From positions 1 through 40,494 of the forward strand of contig CANQFM010000025.1 in assembly GCA_947598825.1 (NCBI GenBank): 40,494 nucleotides of DNA, in the 5' to 3' direction. The translations under genes and the position numbers were made by a program. The notes beneath the pieces are model-generated. The model saw nothing but the letters and a program-made list of their open reading frames with translations, did not search any database and was not told the origin of the DNA. Below, piece after piece: positions 1 through 9,154 of the stretch. The DNA is from an uncultured Eisenbergiella sp. (GTDB lineage Bacteria > Bacillota > Clostridia > Lachnospirales > Lachnospiraceae). Within the stretch, counting starts at the first letter, position 1; each line of letters starts with the position of its first letter.

Positions 1-23
1 CGGCCCGGCTTACGGCTTGTCTA

Positions 24-52
24 TTGACACGCTTTGCGTCTGTGCGTAAAAT
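24..52 (+). promoter_or_regulatory. sigma-A type promoter for the YitT-family gene
   Basis: A perfect -35 hexamer TTGACA (24-29) is followed after exactly 17 bp by TAAAAT (47-52), five of six matches to the consensus -10. Transcription would start near 59, giving a short leader before the gene at 95. This is the closest consensus match I found in the window. Confidence 0.75.
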
Positions 53-94
53 GGAATCAGAATAATTTTGGGGGGAATGGGGTCTGTGGAGCAT

Positions 95-979
95 ATGCCG
101 AAAGATGTGATGAAGGAACAGGGGAAAAGGATGTTTTTGGCGGTCTGCGGCGCCGCGATCTACGCCTTTGGCGTAAATCTGTTCGTAGTGCCCGCGGCGC
201 TTTACAGCGGCGGGCTGATGGGCGCGTCCCAGGTGATCCGTACTCTGCTGGTGCGTTTTTTTGATCTTTCTCTGGAGGGGTTTGATATTGCCGGCCTGAT
301 CTATTACGCGGTCAATATCCCGATCCTGATTTTGGCGATGAAGAACATCAGCAAGCAGTTTTTTATCAAGACGATCATCTGTGTGACGATGCAGACGGTA
401 TTTCTGTCGCTGATCCCGATTCCGGCCCAGCCCCTTCTGCCCAACGATGTGCTGGCTTCCAGCGTGATCGGCGGCCTGATCTGCGGTTACGGCATGGGGC
501 TTGCGCTGCGTATGGGCGGTTCTTTGGGCGGCACCGATATCATCGGGATGCTGCTGATCAAATGGAAAAAGGATATCAGCGTGGGCCGGGTGAGCCTGGC
601 CGTCAACGCGGTGTTGTATACAGTCTGCCTGTTTCTGTTCGATGTGAGTACGGTGATCTATTCGCTGATCTATGCGGCGGTCAGCTCCCTGGCCGTGGAT
701 CATGGACATTCCCAGAACATCAATGTGCAGGTACAGATCATCACCAAGCGGGATAACCGGGAATTGGAGCAGGAGATCTTCCAGAAGATGAACCGGGGCA
801 TCACCCGGCTGGACAGCACGGGCGCCTATACCAACGAGAAATCGAATATTCTGTTTATTCTGATTTCGAAATACGAAGTGGCGCAGCTTCGCCAGATCGT
901 TTTAAAATACGATCCCCAGGCGTTCATCGTGATGAACGAGGGCGTTACGGTAGTGGGACATTATCTGAAGAAGCTATAG
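95..979 (+). CDS. YitT/DUF2179-family membrane protein
   Basis: A predicted integral membrane protein of the YitT family, about 294 residues. The N-terminal two thirds hold several hydrophobic segments, with the family-like start AIYAFGVNLFVVPAALYSGG and the glycine-rich stretch LRMGGSLGGTDIIG. The last 80 or so residues form a soluble DUF2179 domain (ITKRDNRELEQEIF onward, ending GVTVVGHYLKKL). The family is a probable transporter, but its substrate is not established. The start is uncertain: in-frame alternatives are TTG 68, ATG 77, GTG 86 and ATG 110. ATG 95 is chosen because GGAG lies just upstream and the strong promoter at 24-52 leaves a sensible leader. It is a single-gene unit ending at a hairpin. 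Confidence 0.85.
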   Translation: MPKDVMKEQGKRMFLAVCGAAIYAFGVNLFVVPAALYSGGLMGASQVIRTLLVRFFDLSLEGFDIAGLIYYAVNIPILILAMKNISKQFFIKTIICVTMQTVFLSLIPIPAQPLLPNDVLASSVIGGLICGYGMGLALRMGGSLGGTDIIGMLLIKWKKDISVGRVSLAVNAVLYTVCLFLFDVSTVIYSLIYAAVSSLAVDHGHSQNINVQVQIITKRDNRELEQEIFQKMNRGITRLDSTGAYTNEKSNILFILISKYEVAQLRQIVLKYDPQAFIVMNEGVTVVGHYLKKL

Positions 980-1015
980 GAAACGTCAGATCTGCTGTTT
1001 TTTGCATGATAAGGG

Positions 1016-1038
1016 GGCTGCCGCTTTGCGGCAGCCCT
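1016..1038 (+). terminator. hairpin terminator after the YitT gene, shared with the convergent gene
   Basis: The arms GGGCTGCCGC and GCGGCAGCCC form a stem with a tiny loop, followed on the + strand by TTTATGCTTTT. The hairpin abuts the stop codon of the convergent minus-strand gene at 1039, so it probably serves both directions, with the better T-run on the + strand. Confidence 0.6.
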
Positions 1039-2508
1039 TTATGCTTTTGCCCCGGTTTTCGGTTCGCAGGTCAGATGCATACCCAGCTTTTTGAACATAC
1101 GCTCGTCCACGGAGGAGAGCAGCACAGTGGAATGGACCTCGCAGCCCTTTAACAGCGGCAGGGCCGCCAGGGCCCTCGCGGCCTGTTCGTCGGAGGCGGC
1201 GCTGATGGAAAGAGCGATCAGGATCTCGTCCGTATGCAGCCGCGGGTTGACGCTGCCCAGATAGCCGGTCTTTAAAGTCTGGATGGGACGGATCGCGTCC
1301 GGAGAGACCAGATGCACTTCGTGACCGATGCCGGCCAGGATCTTTAAGGCGTTTAACAGACAGGCGGAGGCGGCGCCCAACAGGGCCGAAGTTTTGCCTG
1401 TGACCAGGGTGCCGTCCGGCAGTTCGATGGCCAGCGCCGGAGCGCCCGTGGCCTTTTCCCTGTCGATGGCGGCGGCGATCACTCTGCGGTCGTCCACCGT
1501 AATGCCGGCCTGTTTCATCAAAAGCTGCAGTTTATACAAAACGGACTGGGAACTGTTGCCGCGCTTTAAGTCGCAGAGACAGGTGTAATATCTGCGGATG
1601 ATCTCCTGCCGAGAGGCTTCCCGGCATACTTCATCGTCCAGGATACAGTTGCCCGCCATATTGACGCCCATATCGGTGGGGGATTTATAGGGGCTTTCCC
1701 CAAGGATCTGTTCAAAGATGGCGTTCAGGACGGGAAAGATCTCCACGTCCCGGTTATAGTTGACCGTCGTGACGCCATAGGCTTCCAGATGGAAGGGATC
1801 GATCATGTTCACGTCGTTTAGATCCGCCGTGGCCGCCTCATAGGCCAGGTTTACGGGATGCTTTAACGGCAGGTTCCAGATCGGGAAGGTCTCAAACTTC
1901 GCGTAGCCCGCGTTGACGCCCCGTTTGTGTTCATGATAGAGCTGGGAAAGGCAGGTGGCCATTTTGCCGCTGCCCGGACCGGGAGCCGTCACCACTACCA
2001 GCGGGCGGGTCGTCTCGATGTAATCGTTCTTGCCGTACCCCTCTTCGCTGACGATATGCTCTACGTTGGTGGGATAGCCTTCAATGATATAATGGAGATA
2101 GCAGCGCATCCCCAGGTTTTCCAGCCTTTTTTTGAAAAGGTCGGCGGCGGGCTGGCCCGCATACTGCGTGATAACGACGCTGCCTACCATCAGGCCGATG
2201 CTGCGGAAGGCGTCGGCGAGGCGCAGGACTTCCTGATCGTAGGTCAGTCCGAGGTCGTGGCGCGTCTTGTTGCTCTCCAGCGCCCCTGCGCCGATGGCGA
2301 TGACGATCTCCGCCTGGTCCTTAAGCTGCAGGAGCATTTTCAGTTTGCTGTCCGGATGGAAACCGGGCAGGACGCGGGAAGCGTGGAAATCATCGAACAG
2401 TTTGCCGCCGAATTCCAGATACAGCTTGTTGCCGAACATCGAGATCCGCTCCCGGATGTGTTCGGATTGCATCTGAAGGTATTTTTGATTGTCAAATCCT
2501 ATGTTCAT
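1039..2508 (-). CDS. DUF1846 family protein (UPF0371)
   Basis: A cytoplasmic protein of about 489 residues, recognised as the DUF1846 family by the near-invariant N-terminus [20 protein letters not shown] and by blocks such as [20 protein letters not shown] and [12 protein letters not shown]. The molecular function of the family is not established. A P-loop-like stretch, [10 protein letters not shown], lies near residues 173-182. The start is placed at the MNIGFD methionine, preceded by AAGGAG at 12-nt spacing; the reading frame is open 14 codons further upstream, but that extension is not family-like. It is transcribed convergently with the YitT gene and divergently from ftsH. The family assignment is firm; any enzymatic role is unknown. 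Confidence 0.9.
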   Translation of the reverse strand: MNIGFDNQKYLQMQSEHIRERISMFGNKLYLEFGGKLFDDFHASRVLPGFHPDSKLKMLLQLKDQAEIVIAIGAGALESNKTRHDLGLTYDQEVLRLADAFRSIGLMVGSVVITQYAGQPAADLFKKRLENLGMRCYLHYIIEGYPTNVEHIVSEEGYGKNDYIETTRPLVVVTAPGPGSGKMATCLSQLYHEHKRGVNAGYAKFETFPIWNLPLKHPVNLAYEAATADLNDVNMIDPFHLEAYGVTTVNYNRDVEIFPVLNAIFEQILGESPYKSPTDMGVNMAGNCILDDEVCREASRQEIIRRYYTCLCDLKRGNSSQSVLYKLQLLMKQAGITVDDRRVIAAAIDREKATGAPALAIELPDGTLVTGKTSALLGAASACLLNALKILAGIGHEVHLVSPDAIRPIQTLKTGYLGSVNPRLHTDEILIALSISAASDEQAARALAALPLLKGCEVHSTVLLSSVDERMFKKLGMHLTCEPKTGAKA

Positions 2509-2570
2509 AGACGATGGAAACTCCTTGCGCAGAATAAGGGTGGAAAACAAAAAACGACAGGTTACAGTTC

Positions 2571-2576
2571 ATTATA
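2571..2576 (-). promoter_or_regulatory. possible -10 element for the DUF1846 gene
   Basis: The minus strand reads TATAAT here, within GTTATATAATGAAC, about 63 bp upstream of the DUF1846 start. No convincing -35 sits 16-18 bp upstream, so this is tentative. The rest of the divergent intergenic region is A/T-rich and holds the ftsH promoter. Confidence 0.3.
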
Positions 2577-2665
2577 TAACGCGCATATTGTAAAAATCCA
2601 GTTTTTTCTTGCTTTTTTTGGGAATTCTTTCATCGGTTGGACACAATAAATTCGCAGTTTCACTA

Positions 2666-2694
2666 TTGATTTATCTTCCGCAAATGTCTATAAT
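2666..2694 (+). promoter_or_regulatory. sigma-A type promoter for ftsH
   Basis: TTGATT (2666-2671), a 17-bp spacer and a perfect TATAAT (2689-2694) lie about 55 bp upstream of the ftsH start. The leader then carries AAGAAAGG as a ribosome binding site. Confidence 0.7.
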
Positions 2695-2747
2695 AAATTG
2701 ATAATTGTGGAATCCTATCTGTCGTAAACAAGAAAGGCTTATTCAAT

Positions 2748-5078
2748 ATGGATAATAACAATATGAATTCATTTAATCAGGGGCCCGGCAGCGGTCAGGG
2801 CGGTCCGGGCAACGGCCAGGGCGGCCCGGGAGGTCCGAACGGTGGTCAGGATCCCAAGCGGACAAGCCTGATCCTGCTGGCCATCGCAGCGGTGGTCACG
2901 CTGCTTTGCGTGAGTTTTTTCATGCGCATGGTCAACAACGCCACCAACCAGGAGATCACCTACGATCAGTTCCGGCAGATGGTGGAGGATCGCGAAGTCG
3001 CGGAAGTGACGTGGGATGAGGATCAGATTTATATTAAGCCCAAAGAGGAAGGCCCTGAGATCAACGGGCGCCGTTTGATCGGATATGCTCCCCGGATCAC
3101 TTACTATACCGGGAATGCGGATCCGGAAGGCCTGGAGGCATATCTGTATGAGAACAGCGTCAAGGGCGGCGTGAAGGACGGCATTGAGAGCTATTCCAAG
3201 ACGGTGCCGGACAGCTCCAGTTTCCTGATCACGATGCTGCTGACCTACATTGTGCCGATCGCGCTGATGTGGGTGCTTCTGAGCTTTCTGTTCAGGCGGA
3301 TGGGCGGCCCCGGCGGCCCTATGGGCGTCGGCAAGAGCAACGCCAAGGTCTATGTGCAGAAGGAGACCGGCGTCACTTTTAAGGATGTGGCGGGCGAAGA
3401 CGAGGCGAAAGAGTCTTTGCAGGAGGTTGTGGACTTTTTGCACAATCCGCAGAAATATGTGAAGATCGGCGCGAAGCTTCCCAAGGGGGCGCTTCTGGTG
3501 GGCCCTCCCGGAACCGGTAAGACATTGCTGGCCAGGGCCGTGGCGGGGGAAGCAAAGGTACCCTTTTTCTCCCTGACGGGTTCCGACTTTATTGAACTCT
3601 ATGTGGGCGTCGGCGCCTCCCGCGTGCGGGATCTGTTCAAAGAAGCGACGAAGAACGCGCCCTGTATTATTTTTATCGATGAGATCGATGCCATCGGCCG
3701 GAGCCGCGATTCCAAATACGGCGGCGGCAACGAGGAACGGGAGCAGACGTTAAACCAGTTGCTTTCCGAGATGGACGGTTTTGATACCTCCAAGGGGATC
3801 CTGGTGATCGGGGCTACGAACCGGCCGGAGATTTTGGATAAAGCGCTGCTGCGCCCGGGACGTTTCGATAGGCGCATCATCGTGGACAAGCCCGACTTAA
3901 AAGGGCGTGTGGAGATCTTAAAGGTACACGCCAAAGATGTGAAGATGGACGAAACGGTGGACTTCGACGCCATCGCGCTGGCGACCAGCGGCGCCGTGGG
4001 TTCCGATCTGGCCAATATGATCAACGAAGCGGCCATTAACGCGGTCAAGGAGGGCAGGGAATACGTCTGCCAGAAGGATCTGTTTGAGGCCGTGGAACAG
4101 GTTTTGGTCGGCAAGGAGAAAAAAGACCGTATCATGAGCGCGGAGGAACGGCGCATCGTGTCCTATCATGAGGTGGGACATGCGCTGGTGGCGGCGCTGC
4201 AGAAAAATTCCGAACCCGTCCAGAAGATCACCATTGTGCCCCGGACGATGGGCGCGCTGGGCTATGTCATGCATGTGCCGGAGGAAGAAAAGTTTTTAAA
4301 TACCCAGGCGGAGCTGCACGATATGCTGGTGGGGTATCTGGGAGGACGCGCGGCGGAAGAGATCGTGTTTGATACGGTCACTACCGGGGCGGCCAACGAT
4401 ATCGAGCAGGCCACGAACCTGGCCCGCTCCATGGTGACGCGTTTCGGCATGAGCAAGAAGTTCGGCCTCATCGGCCTGGAATCCATCGAAAGCCAATATC
4501 TGGAAGGACGCAGCGTACTCAACTGCTCCGATGTGACTGCGGCGCAGATCGATCAGGAGGTCATGAAGATCCTGAAGGATTGTTACGAAGAGGCGTTGGC
4601 CCTTTTGTCCGAAAACCGCGAGGTGATGGATAAGCTGGCGTCATTTTTGATCGAGAAAGAGACGATCACCGGCAGGGAGTTTATGAAGATTTATCGTGAG
4701 ATCAAGGGGCTGCCGGAGCCGCCGGAGAAGGAACCGGAGCAGACAGCGCCGACGCAGGGCAGCGTACCCGCTAAAGGACAGGGCGGCGAGTCAAAACCGG
4801 ATAACGCGCCTCGGCAGGACAACGGGCCGAAACCGGATAGCGCGCCCCGGCAGGACGGCGGGCCGAAGCTGGATAACGCGCCCCGGCAGGACGGCACAGC
4901 CGGAAACGGAAGTGTGATGGACGATATCCTGGCCTACCTGAAGAAGTCCGAGCAGCAGGAAGAACCGCAGCAGCCCGAACAACAGCCCTGGGTTCCGCCG
5001 ACACCCGGGCCGGAGGCGCAGGACACGCGCCCCGTAGGGCGGTTTTCCGGCGCCCACAGGCAGGACGACGAAAAATGA
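2748..5078 (+). CDS. ftsH: ATP-dependent zinc metalloprotease FtsH
   Basis: Membrane-anchored AAA+ protease that unfolds and degrades membrane and regulatory proteins. The order is: a Gly/Pro/Gln-rich cytoplasmic N-terminus (about 1-37), a first membrane span (about 38-62), an extracytoplasmic domain, a second span (about 157-186), the AAA module with Walker A GPPGTGKT (252-259) and Walker B IIFIDEID (Asp311, Glu312), then the M41 peptidase with HEVGH (474-478) and the third zinc ligand Asp551 in TGAANDIE. All catalytic residues are present. At 776 residues it is well over 100 longer than usual, because of a Pro/Gln/Asp-rich tail from about residue 665 that includes three 12-residue repeats and ends in a charged, Gln/Glu/Pro-rich stretch. 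It has its own promoter; uvrC follows about 100 bp later. Confidence 0.97.
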   Translation: MDNNNMNSFNQGPGSGQGGPGNGQGGPGGPNGGQDPKRTSLILLAIAAVVTLLCVSFFMRMVNNATNQEITYDQFRQMVEDREVAEVTWDEDQIYIKPKEEGPEINGRRLIGYAPRITYYTGNADPEGLEAYLYENSVKGGVKDGIESYSKTVPDSSSFLITMLLTYIVPIALMWVLLSFLFRRMGGPGGPMGVGKSNAKVYVQKETGVTFKDVAGEDEAKESLQEVVDFLHNPQKYVKIGAKLPKGALLVGPPGTGKTLLARAVAGEAKVPFFSLTGSDFIELYVGVGASRVRDLFKEATKNAPCIIFIDEIDAIGRSRDSKYGGGNEEREQTLNQLLSEMDGFDTSKGILVIGATNRPEILDKALLRPGRFDRRIIVDKPDLKGRVEILKVHAKDVKMDETVDFDAIALATSGAVGSDLANMINEAAINAVKEGREYVCQKDLFEAVEQVLVGKEKKDRIMSAEERRIVSYHEVGHALVAALQKNSEPVQKITIVPRTMGALGYVMHVPEEEKFLNTQAELHDMLVGYLGGRAAEEIVFDTVTTGAANDIEQATNLARSMVTRFGMSKKFGLIGLESIESQYLEGRSVLNCSDVTAAQIDQEVMKILKDCYEEALALLSENREVMDKLASFLIEKETITGREFMKIYREIKGLPEPPEKEPEQTAPTQGSVPAKGQGGESKPDNAPRQDNGPKPDSAPRQDGGPKLDNAPRQDGTAGNGSVMDDILAYLKKSEQQEEPQQPEQQPWVPPTPGPEAQDTRPVGRFSGAHRQDDEK
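4797..4904 (+). repeat. three 36-bp tandem repeats inside the ftsH tail
   Basis: Three in-frame 36-bp units (4797-4832, 4833-4868, 4869-4904) encode [24 protein letters not shown] and [12 protein letters not shown], residues about 684-719 of FtsH. The units are close but not identical in DNA. In-frame gain or loss of units would change tail length without breaking the protease. Confidence 0.85.
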
Positions 5079-5088
5079 TCTTTTTAGA

Positions 5089-5117
5089 GAATGGCTCCTC
5101 AGACCGGGGAGCCATTC
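5089..5117 (+). other. perfect 10-bp stem hairpin between ftsH and uvrC
   Basis: GAATGGCTCC (5089-5098) and GGAGCCATTC (5108-5117) pair perfectly around a 9-nt loop, 10 bp after the ftsH stop. No T-run follows on either strand, so it is not a clear intrinsic terminator. It may be an RNA-stability or processing element, or a weak attenuator before uvrC. Confidence 0.55.
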
Positions 5118-5180
5118 CCGGTTCAGCCCGCAGACCGGCCTGCGTCAAAGCGGGGCCGGCCGGGCGCGACGGGAGAAGCC

Positions 5181-7058
5181 ATGTTTAATTTTGAAGAGGA
5201 ATTAAAAAAACTGCCGGCCCGGCCCGGCGTTTATATCATGCACGACGCCCAGGATAATATCATTTATGTGGGAAAGGCCGTCAGTTTAAAAAACCGGGTG
5301 CGCTCCTATTTCCGGGAAAGTACGGTCAAAAGTCCCAAGATCGAAAAGATGGTCAGCCTGATCGCGCGCTTTGAATATATCGTGACGGATTCCGAACTGG
5401 AAGCGCTGGTGCTGGAGAACAATCTGATCAAGGAACACAACCCCAAATACAACACGATGCTCAAGGACGACAAGACCTATCCTTACATCAAAGTCACAGT
5501 GGGGGAGCCTTTTCCGAGGGTGCAGTTTTCCCGCCTGATGAAAAAGGACAGATCCCGTTATTTCGGGCCCTTCACTTCCGCCGCCGCCGTCAAGGACACC
5601 ATTGAACTGTTAAACCGTTTGTTTCAGCTTCGGACCTGCAACCGTATACTGCCGCGGGATATCGGCCTGGAGCGCCCCTGTCTGAACTATCATATCGGAC
5701 AGTGTCTCGCCCCCTGTCAGGAATACATTACGAAGGAAGAGTACAGGAAGAACGTGGACAAAGCGCTGTCCTTTTTAAACGGCAACTACGGGATGATCCT
5801 GGATGAGCTGAAGAGTAAGATGGAGAAGGCTTCGGAGGAATTGAATTTCGAAGAGGCGATCCGGTATCGGGATCTGTATAACAGCGTCAGGGCGGTCTCC
5901 CAGAAGCAGAAGATCACGGACAGCGACGGCGAGGACAAGGACATCATCGCGCTGGATAAAGACGGCGGGGAGGCTGTGGTGCAGGTGTTCTTTGTGCGCG
6001 GCGGCAAGCTCATCGGACGGGAACATTTTTACATGACACGGGTGGAGGACTGCGATAAGCCCCAGATCCTGCTGGATTTTGTCAAGCAGTTCTACGCGGG
6101 GACGCCTTTTGTGCCCAGGGAGCTGATCCTGCAGAAAGAGATCGAAGAGATCCCGGTGCTGGAAGAATGGCTCACGGCCAGGCGGGGAGGCCGCGTATAT
6201 ATCCGTGTGCCCAAAAAGGGGCAGAAGGAAAAGCTGGTGGAACTGGCGGAAAAGAACGCCCGCATGGTGCTGGAGAAGGACCGGGAACGCATCAAACGGG
6301 AAGAGGCCAGGACGGTGGGCGCCGTGCGTCAGATCGCGCAGCTTTTGGATCTTCCGGTGCTGGATCGGATGGAAGCGTTTGACATTTCCAATATCAGCGG
6401 TTTTGAAAATGTGGGCTCCATGGTGGTCTATGAAAAGGGAAAGCCCAAGCGCAGCGATTACCGGAAATTTCGGATCCGCACGGTGGCGGGGCCGGACGAC
6501 TACGCCTGCATGAAAGAGGTGCTGACCCGGCGCTTTACCCATGGACTGGAGGAGGCGCGGGAAATGGAAGAAAAGCAACTGGGGAAGGCTTTCAACAGCT
6601 TTACCAGATTCCCGGACCTTCTGCTGATGGACGGCGGCAGGGGACAGGTGAACGTTGCCCTGCAGGTGCTGGAGGAGTTAAAGCTTTCCATTCCGGTCTG
6701 CGGTATGGTAAAGGACGATAACCACAGGACGCGGGGGCTGTATTATCATAACGTGGAGATCCCTATCGACAGGGCGTCCGAGGGATTTAAGCTGATCACC
6801 CGCATACAGGACGAAGCGCACCGGTTTGCCATCGAGTATCACCGTTCGCTGCGTTCCAAAGAGCAGGTAAAGAGCGTGCTGGACGAAATACCGGGGGTCG
6901 GCCCGGCCAGGCGCAAGGCGCTGATGCGCAGCTTCCCCTCCATCGACGAACTGAAAAACGCGACGGCGGCCCAGATCGGCGAGAGGGCGGACATACCGCT
7001 TTATGTGGCGCAGGAGATCTTTGATTTTTTCCATAAGGACGAGGAAGCCGCTTTATAA
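5181..7058 (+). CDS. uvrC: excinuclease ABC subunit C (UvrC)
   Basis: The dual endonuclease of nucleotide excision repair, incising both sides of a lesion after loading by UvrB. The 625 residues contain an N-terminal GIY-YIG nuclease domain ([13 protein letters not shown] then IIYVGKA, residues about 13-32), a UvrB-binding UVR motif ([13 protein letters not shown], near residues 218-230), the RNase H-like second nuclease domain ([30 protein letters not shown]), and a C-terminal helix-hairpin-helix pair ([16 protein letters not shown]). ATG 5181 follows GGGAG at 5-nt spacing. The frame is open 30 codons upstream, but that stretch covers the hairpin and lacks family similarity. The hprK cluster follows 95 bp later. 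Confidence 0.97.
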   Translation: MFNFEEELKKLPARPGVYIMHDAQDNIIYVGKAVSLKNRVRSYFRESTVKSPKIEKMVSLIARFEYIVTDSELEALVLENNLIKEHNPKYNTMLKDDKTYPYIKVTVGEPFPRVQFSRLMKKDRSRYFGPFTSAAAVKDTIELLNRLFQLRTCNRILPRDIGLERPCLNYHIGQCLAPCQEYITKEEYRKNVDKALSFLNGNYGMILDELKSKMEKASEELNFEEAIRYRDLYNSVRAVSQKQKITDSDGEDKDIIALDKDGGEAVVQVFFVRGGKLIGREHFYMTRVEDCDKPQILLDFVKQFYAGTPFVPRELILQKEIEEIPVLEEWLTARRGGRVYIRVPKKGQKEKLVELAEKNARMVLEKDRERIKREEARTVGAVRQIAQLLDLPVLDRMEAFDISNISGFENVGSMVVYEKGKPKRSDYRKFRIRTVAGPDDYACMKEVLTRRFTHGLEEAREMEEKQLGKAFNSFTRFPDLLLMDGGRGQVNVALQVLEELKLSIPVCGMVKDDNHRTRGLYYHNVEIPIDRASEGFKLITRIQDEAHRFAIEYHRSLRSKEQVKSVLDEIPGVGPARRKALMRSFPSIDELKNATAAQIGERADIPLYVAQEIFDFFHKDEEAAL

Positions 7059-7080
7059 AACGGGTAAAAAATTCCGGGAG

Positions 7081-7109
7081 TTGTCCCGGCCCCGAATATA
7101 TGATAAGAT
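7081..7109 (+). promoter_or_regulatory. possible promoter of the hprK cluster
   Basis: TTGTCC (7081-7086) and TAAGAT (7104-7109) are separated by 17 bp, each matching four of six consensus positions. They lie in the uvrC-hprK gap, about 45 bp before the hprK start. Read-through from uvrC is equally possible. Confidence 0.4.
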
Positions 7110-7153
7110 AATACAAATAAACGGTCAAAGCAGAGAGAAGAGGGGAGACACAT

Positions 7154-8107
7154 ATGGCGAGCATCAGTCTGACAAGGATCATCGAGAAGATGAAGCTGGA
7201 AAATCTCACGCCGGAGATCGAAGTGAAGGGGATCAAGATCACGCAGCCGGACATCAACCGGCCGGCGCTGCAGATGGCGGGATATTTCGAGCATTTTGAA
7301 GCCACCCGTCTACAGATCATCGGATTTGTGGAATATTCCTATATCGGCAGCCTGCCGGAAGAAAAGGAACGGGATGTGCTGGAAAAGCTGCTTTCCTATC
7401 CGATCCCGTGCCTGGTATTCTGCCGTGAACTGCATCCGGATGAGTTATTCCGCCAGATCGCCATTGAAAAGGGCGTCCCGCTGCTGATGACCCGTAAGGC
7501 CACCAGCACTTTTACCGCGGAGATCATCCGCTGGCTGAACGTCAAGCTGGCCCCCTGTATTTCCGTACATGGCGTTCTGGTGGACGTCTATGGGGAAGGC
7601 GTCCTGATCACAGGAGAGAGCGGCATCGGGAAATCGGAAGCCGCGCTGGAGCTGATCAAGAGAGGACACCGGCTGGTGACCGACGACGTGGTGGAGATCC
7701 GCAAGGTGAGCGAGGATACGCTGGTGGGAAGCGCGCCGGATATCACCAAGCATTTTATTGAGCTGCGGGGAATCGGCATCATCGATGTCAAGGCGCTTTT
7801 CGGCGCGTCCAGCGTTAAGGAAACGCAGAATATCGATATGGTCATCCAGTTGGAGGACTGGGATAAAGAGAAGGAGTACGACAGGCTGGGTCTGGAAGAG
7901 GAATACACCGAATATCTGGGCAACAAGGTGGTCTGCCACAATATCCCGATCCGGCCCGGCAGGAATCTGGCCATTATCTGTGAATCGGCGGCAGTCAACC
8001 ACCGCCAGAAGAAGATGGGCTATAACGCGGCGCAGGAATTGTATACGAGAGTGCAGAATTCCCTGGCGCGCAGGAGAGAAGAGGATTACGAAGAGGAGGG
8101 GATCTGA
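7154..8107 (+). CDS. hprK: HPr kinase/phosphorylase
   Basis: Bifunctional sensor enzyme that phosphorylates and dephosphorylates Ser46 of HPr and Crh proteins in carbon catabolite control of Gram-positive bacteria. At 317 residues it has the usual length. The Walker A GESGIGKS is at 154-161, the conserved catalytic histidine region is SVHGVLVDVYG (His139), and the HprK signature HFIELRGIGIIDVKALFG is intact. The start ATG follows AGGGGAGA. The glucokinase gene begins one base after the stop, so the two are co-transcribed. A candidate substrate, an HPr-like protein retaining Ser46, is encoded 4 kb downstream in the same cluster. Confidence 0.97.
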   Translation: MASISLTRIIEKMKLENLTPEIEVKGIKITQPDINRPALQMAGYFEHFEATRLQIIGFVEYSYIGSLPEEKERDVLEKLLSYPIPCLVFCRELHPDELFRQIAIEKGVPLLMTRKATSTFTAEIIRWLNVKLAPCISVHGVLVDVYGEGVLITGESGIGKSEAALELIKRGHRLVTDDVVEIRKVSEDTLVGSAPDITKHFIELRGIGIIDVKALFGASSVKETQNIDMVIQLEDWDKEKEYDRLGLEEEYTEYLGNKVVCHNIPIRPGRNLAIICESAAVNHRQKKMGYNAAQELYTRVQNSLARRREEDYEEEGI

Positions 8108-8108
8108 G

Positions 8109-9056
8109 ATGAACGATAAATACTGCTTTGGAGTGGATGTGGGCGGAACCACAGTAAAGCTGGGCGTTTTCAATACGGACGGGGACCTGCTGGAGAAATG
8201 GGAGATCCCTACCGTCACGGAGGATGGCGGGAAGAAGATCCTGCCGGATATCGCCAGGAGTATTCTGGCAAAGATGGACGAGCGGGAAATGGAGCGGGAC
8301 GAAGTCGCAGGCGTCGGTATCGGAGCGCCCGGGCCGGTCGACTCGGAAGGGACGATCTACGGCGCGGTAAACCTGGGCTGGCAGACGTTCAGCCTGAAAA
8401 AAGAACTGCAGATCCTTTTAAACCTTCCCGTGGAGGCCGGAAACGACGCCAATGTGGCGGCGCTGGGCGAAATGTGGCAGGGCGGCGCCCGGGGATATGA
8501 CAACGTTGTCCTGGTGACGCTGGGGACGGGCGTTGGCGGCGGTATCATCACGGGAGGGAAGATCCTTCCCGGGGCCACCGGTTCAGGCGGCGAGATCGGG
8601 CATTTCCATATCAACGATGAGGAAACGATCCCCTGCAACTGCGGGAATAAAGGCTGCCTGGAGCAGTATGTTTCCGCTACCGGCATCGTCCGGCTGGCGA
8701 AGGAAAAGCTGGCCCATCAGTCCAGGCCCAGCACGCTGGAGCGCATCCCGCTTTCGGAGCTGAGCGCCAAGGATGTGTGGGACGCCGTGAAAGCAGGCGA
8801 TCCGCTGGCCATGGAGGTGGCGGAAGATTTCGGCTGGTATCTGGGCAAAGCCCTGGCCGGCGTGGCCTGTGTGGTAAACCCTGAGGTCTTCGTGATCGGC
8901 GGCGGCGTATCCAGGGCCGGCGATATCATTATCGATCTCGTCCAGAAAAATTATAAAAAATACGCGTTCCACGGCTGCCGGGGCGCTTTGTTCACCTTGG
9001 CCGAACTGGGAAATGACGCCGGGATCTACGGCGCCGCCCGGCTGGTATTGGATTAG
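8109..9056 (+). CDS. ROK-family glucokinase
   Basis: Cytoplasmic ATP-dependent sugar kinase of the ROK family, 315 residues, most likely glucose to glucose-6-phosphate. The N-terminal phosphate-binding motif is FGVDVGGTTVKLGVF, the active-site region contains GNDANVAALGE, LGTGVGGGII binds nucleotide, and the ROK zinc motif is CNCGNKGCLEQY. The true start is ATG 8109, one base after the hprK stop, with GAGGGG as the ribosome binding site; the frame is open further upstream inside hprK but is not coding there. Translational coupling to hprK puts sugar phosphorylation beside the catabolite sensor. Glucose is the likely substrate by length and context; another hexose or N-acetylhexosamine cannot be excluded. 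Confidence 0.92.
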   Translation: MNDKYCFGVDVGGTTVKLGVFNTDGDLLEKWEIPTVTEDGGKKILPDIARSILAKMDEREMERDEVAGVGIGAPGPVDSEGTIYGAVNLGWQTFSLKKELQILLNLPVEAGNDANVAALGEMWQGGARGYDNVVLVTLGTGVGGGIITGGKILPGATGSGGEIGHFHINDEETIPCNCGNKGCLEQYVSATGIVRLAKEKLAHQSRPSTLERIPLSELSAKDVWDAVKAGDPLAMEVAEDFGWYLGKALAGVACVVNPEVFVIGGGVSRAGDIIIDLVQKNYKKYAFHGCRGALFTLAELGNDAGIYGAARLVLD

Positions 9057-9086
9057 GAAGGAACAGGATTGCCCAAAGAAGCATAA

Positions 9087-9122
9087 TCCGGCGTCTATCC
9101 GCATAGGATAAGAAAGGCCGGA
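9087..9122 (+). other. nested inverted repeat in the glucokinase-murB gap
   Basis: The outer arms TCCGGC (9087-9092) and GCCGGA (9117-9122) enclose an inner pair TATCC (9096-9100) and GGATA (9106-9110). The 98-bp gap otherwise shows only the murB ribosome binding site. There is no T-run, so this is not a standard terminator. Confidence 0.35.
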
Positions 9123-9154
9123 CGACAGACGGGCAGCAAAGGGGCAAAGTAAGC

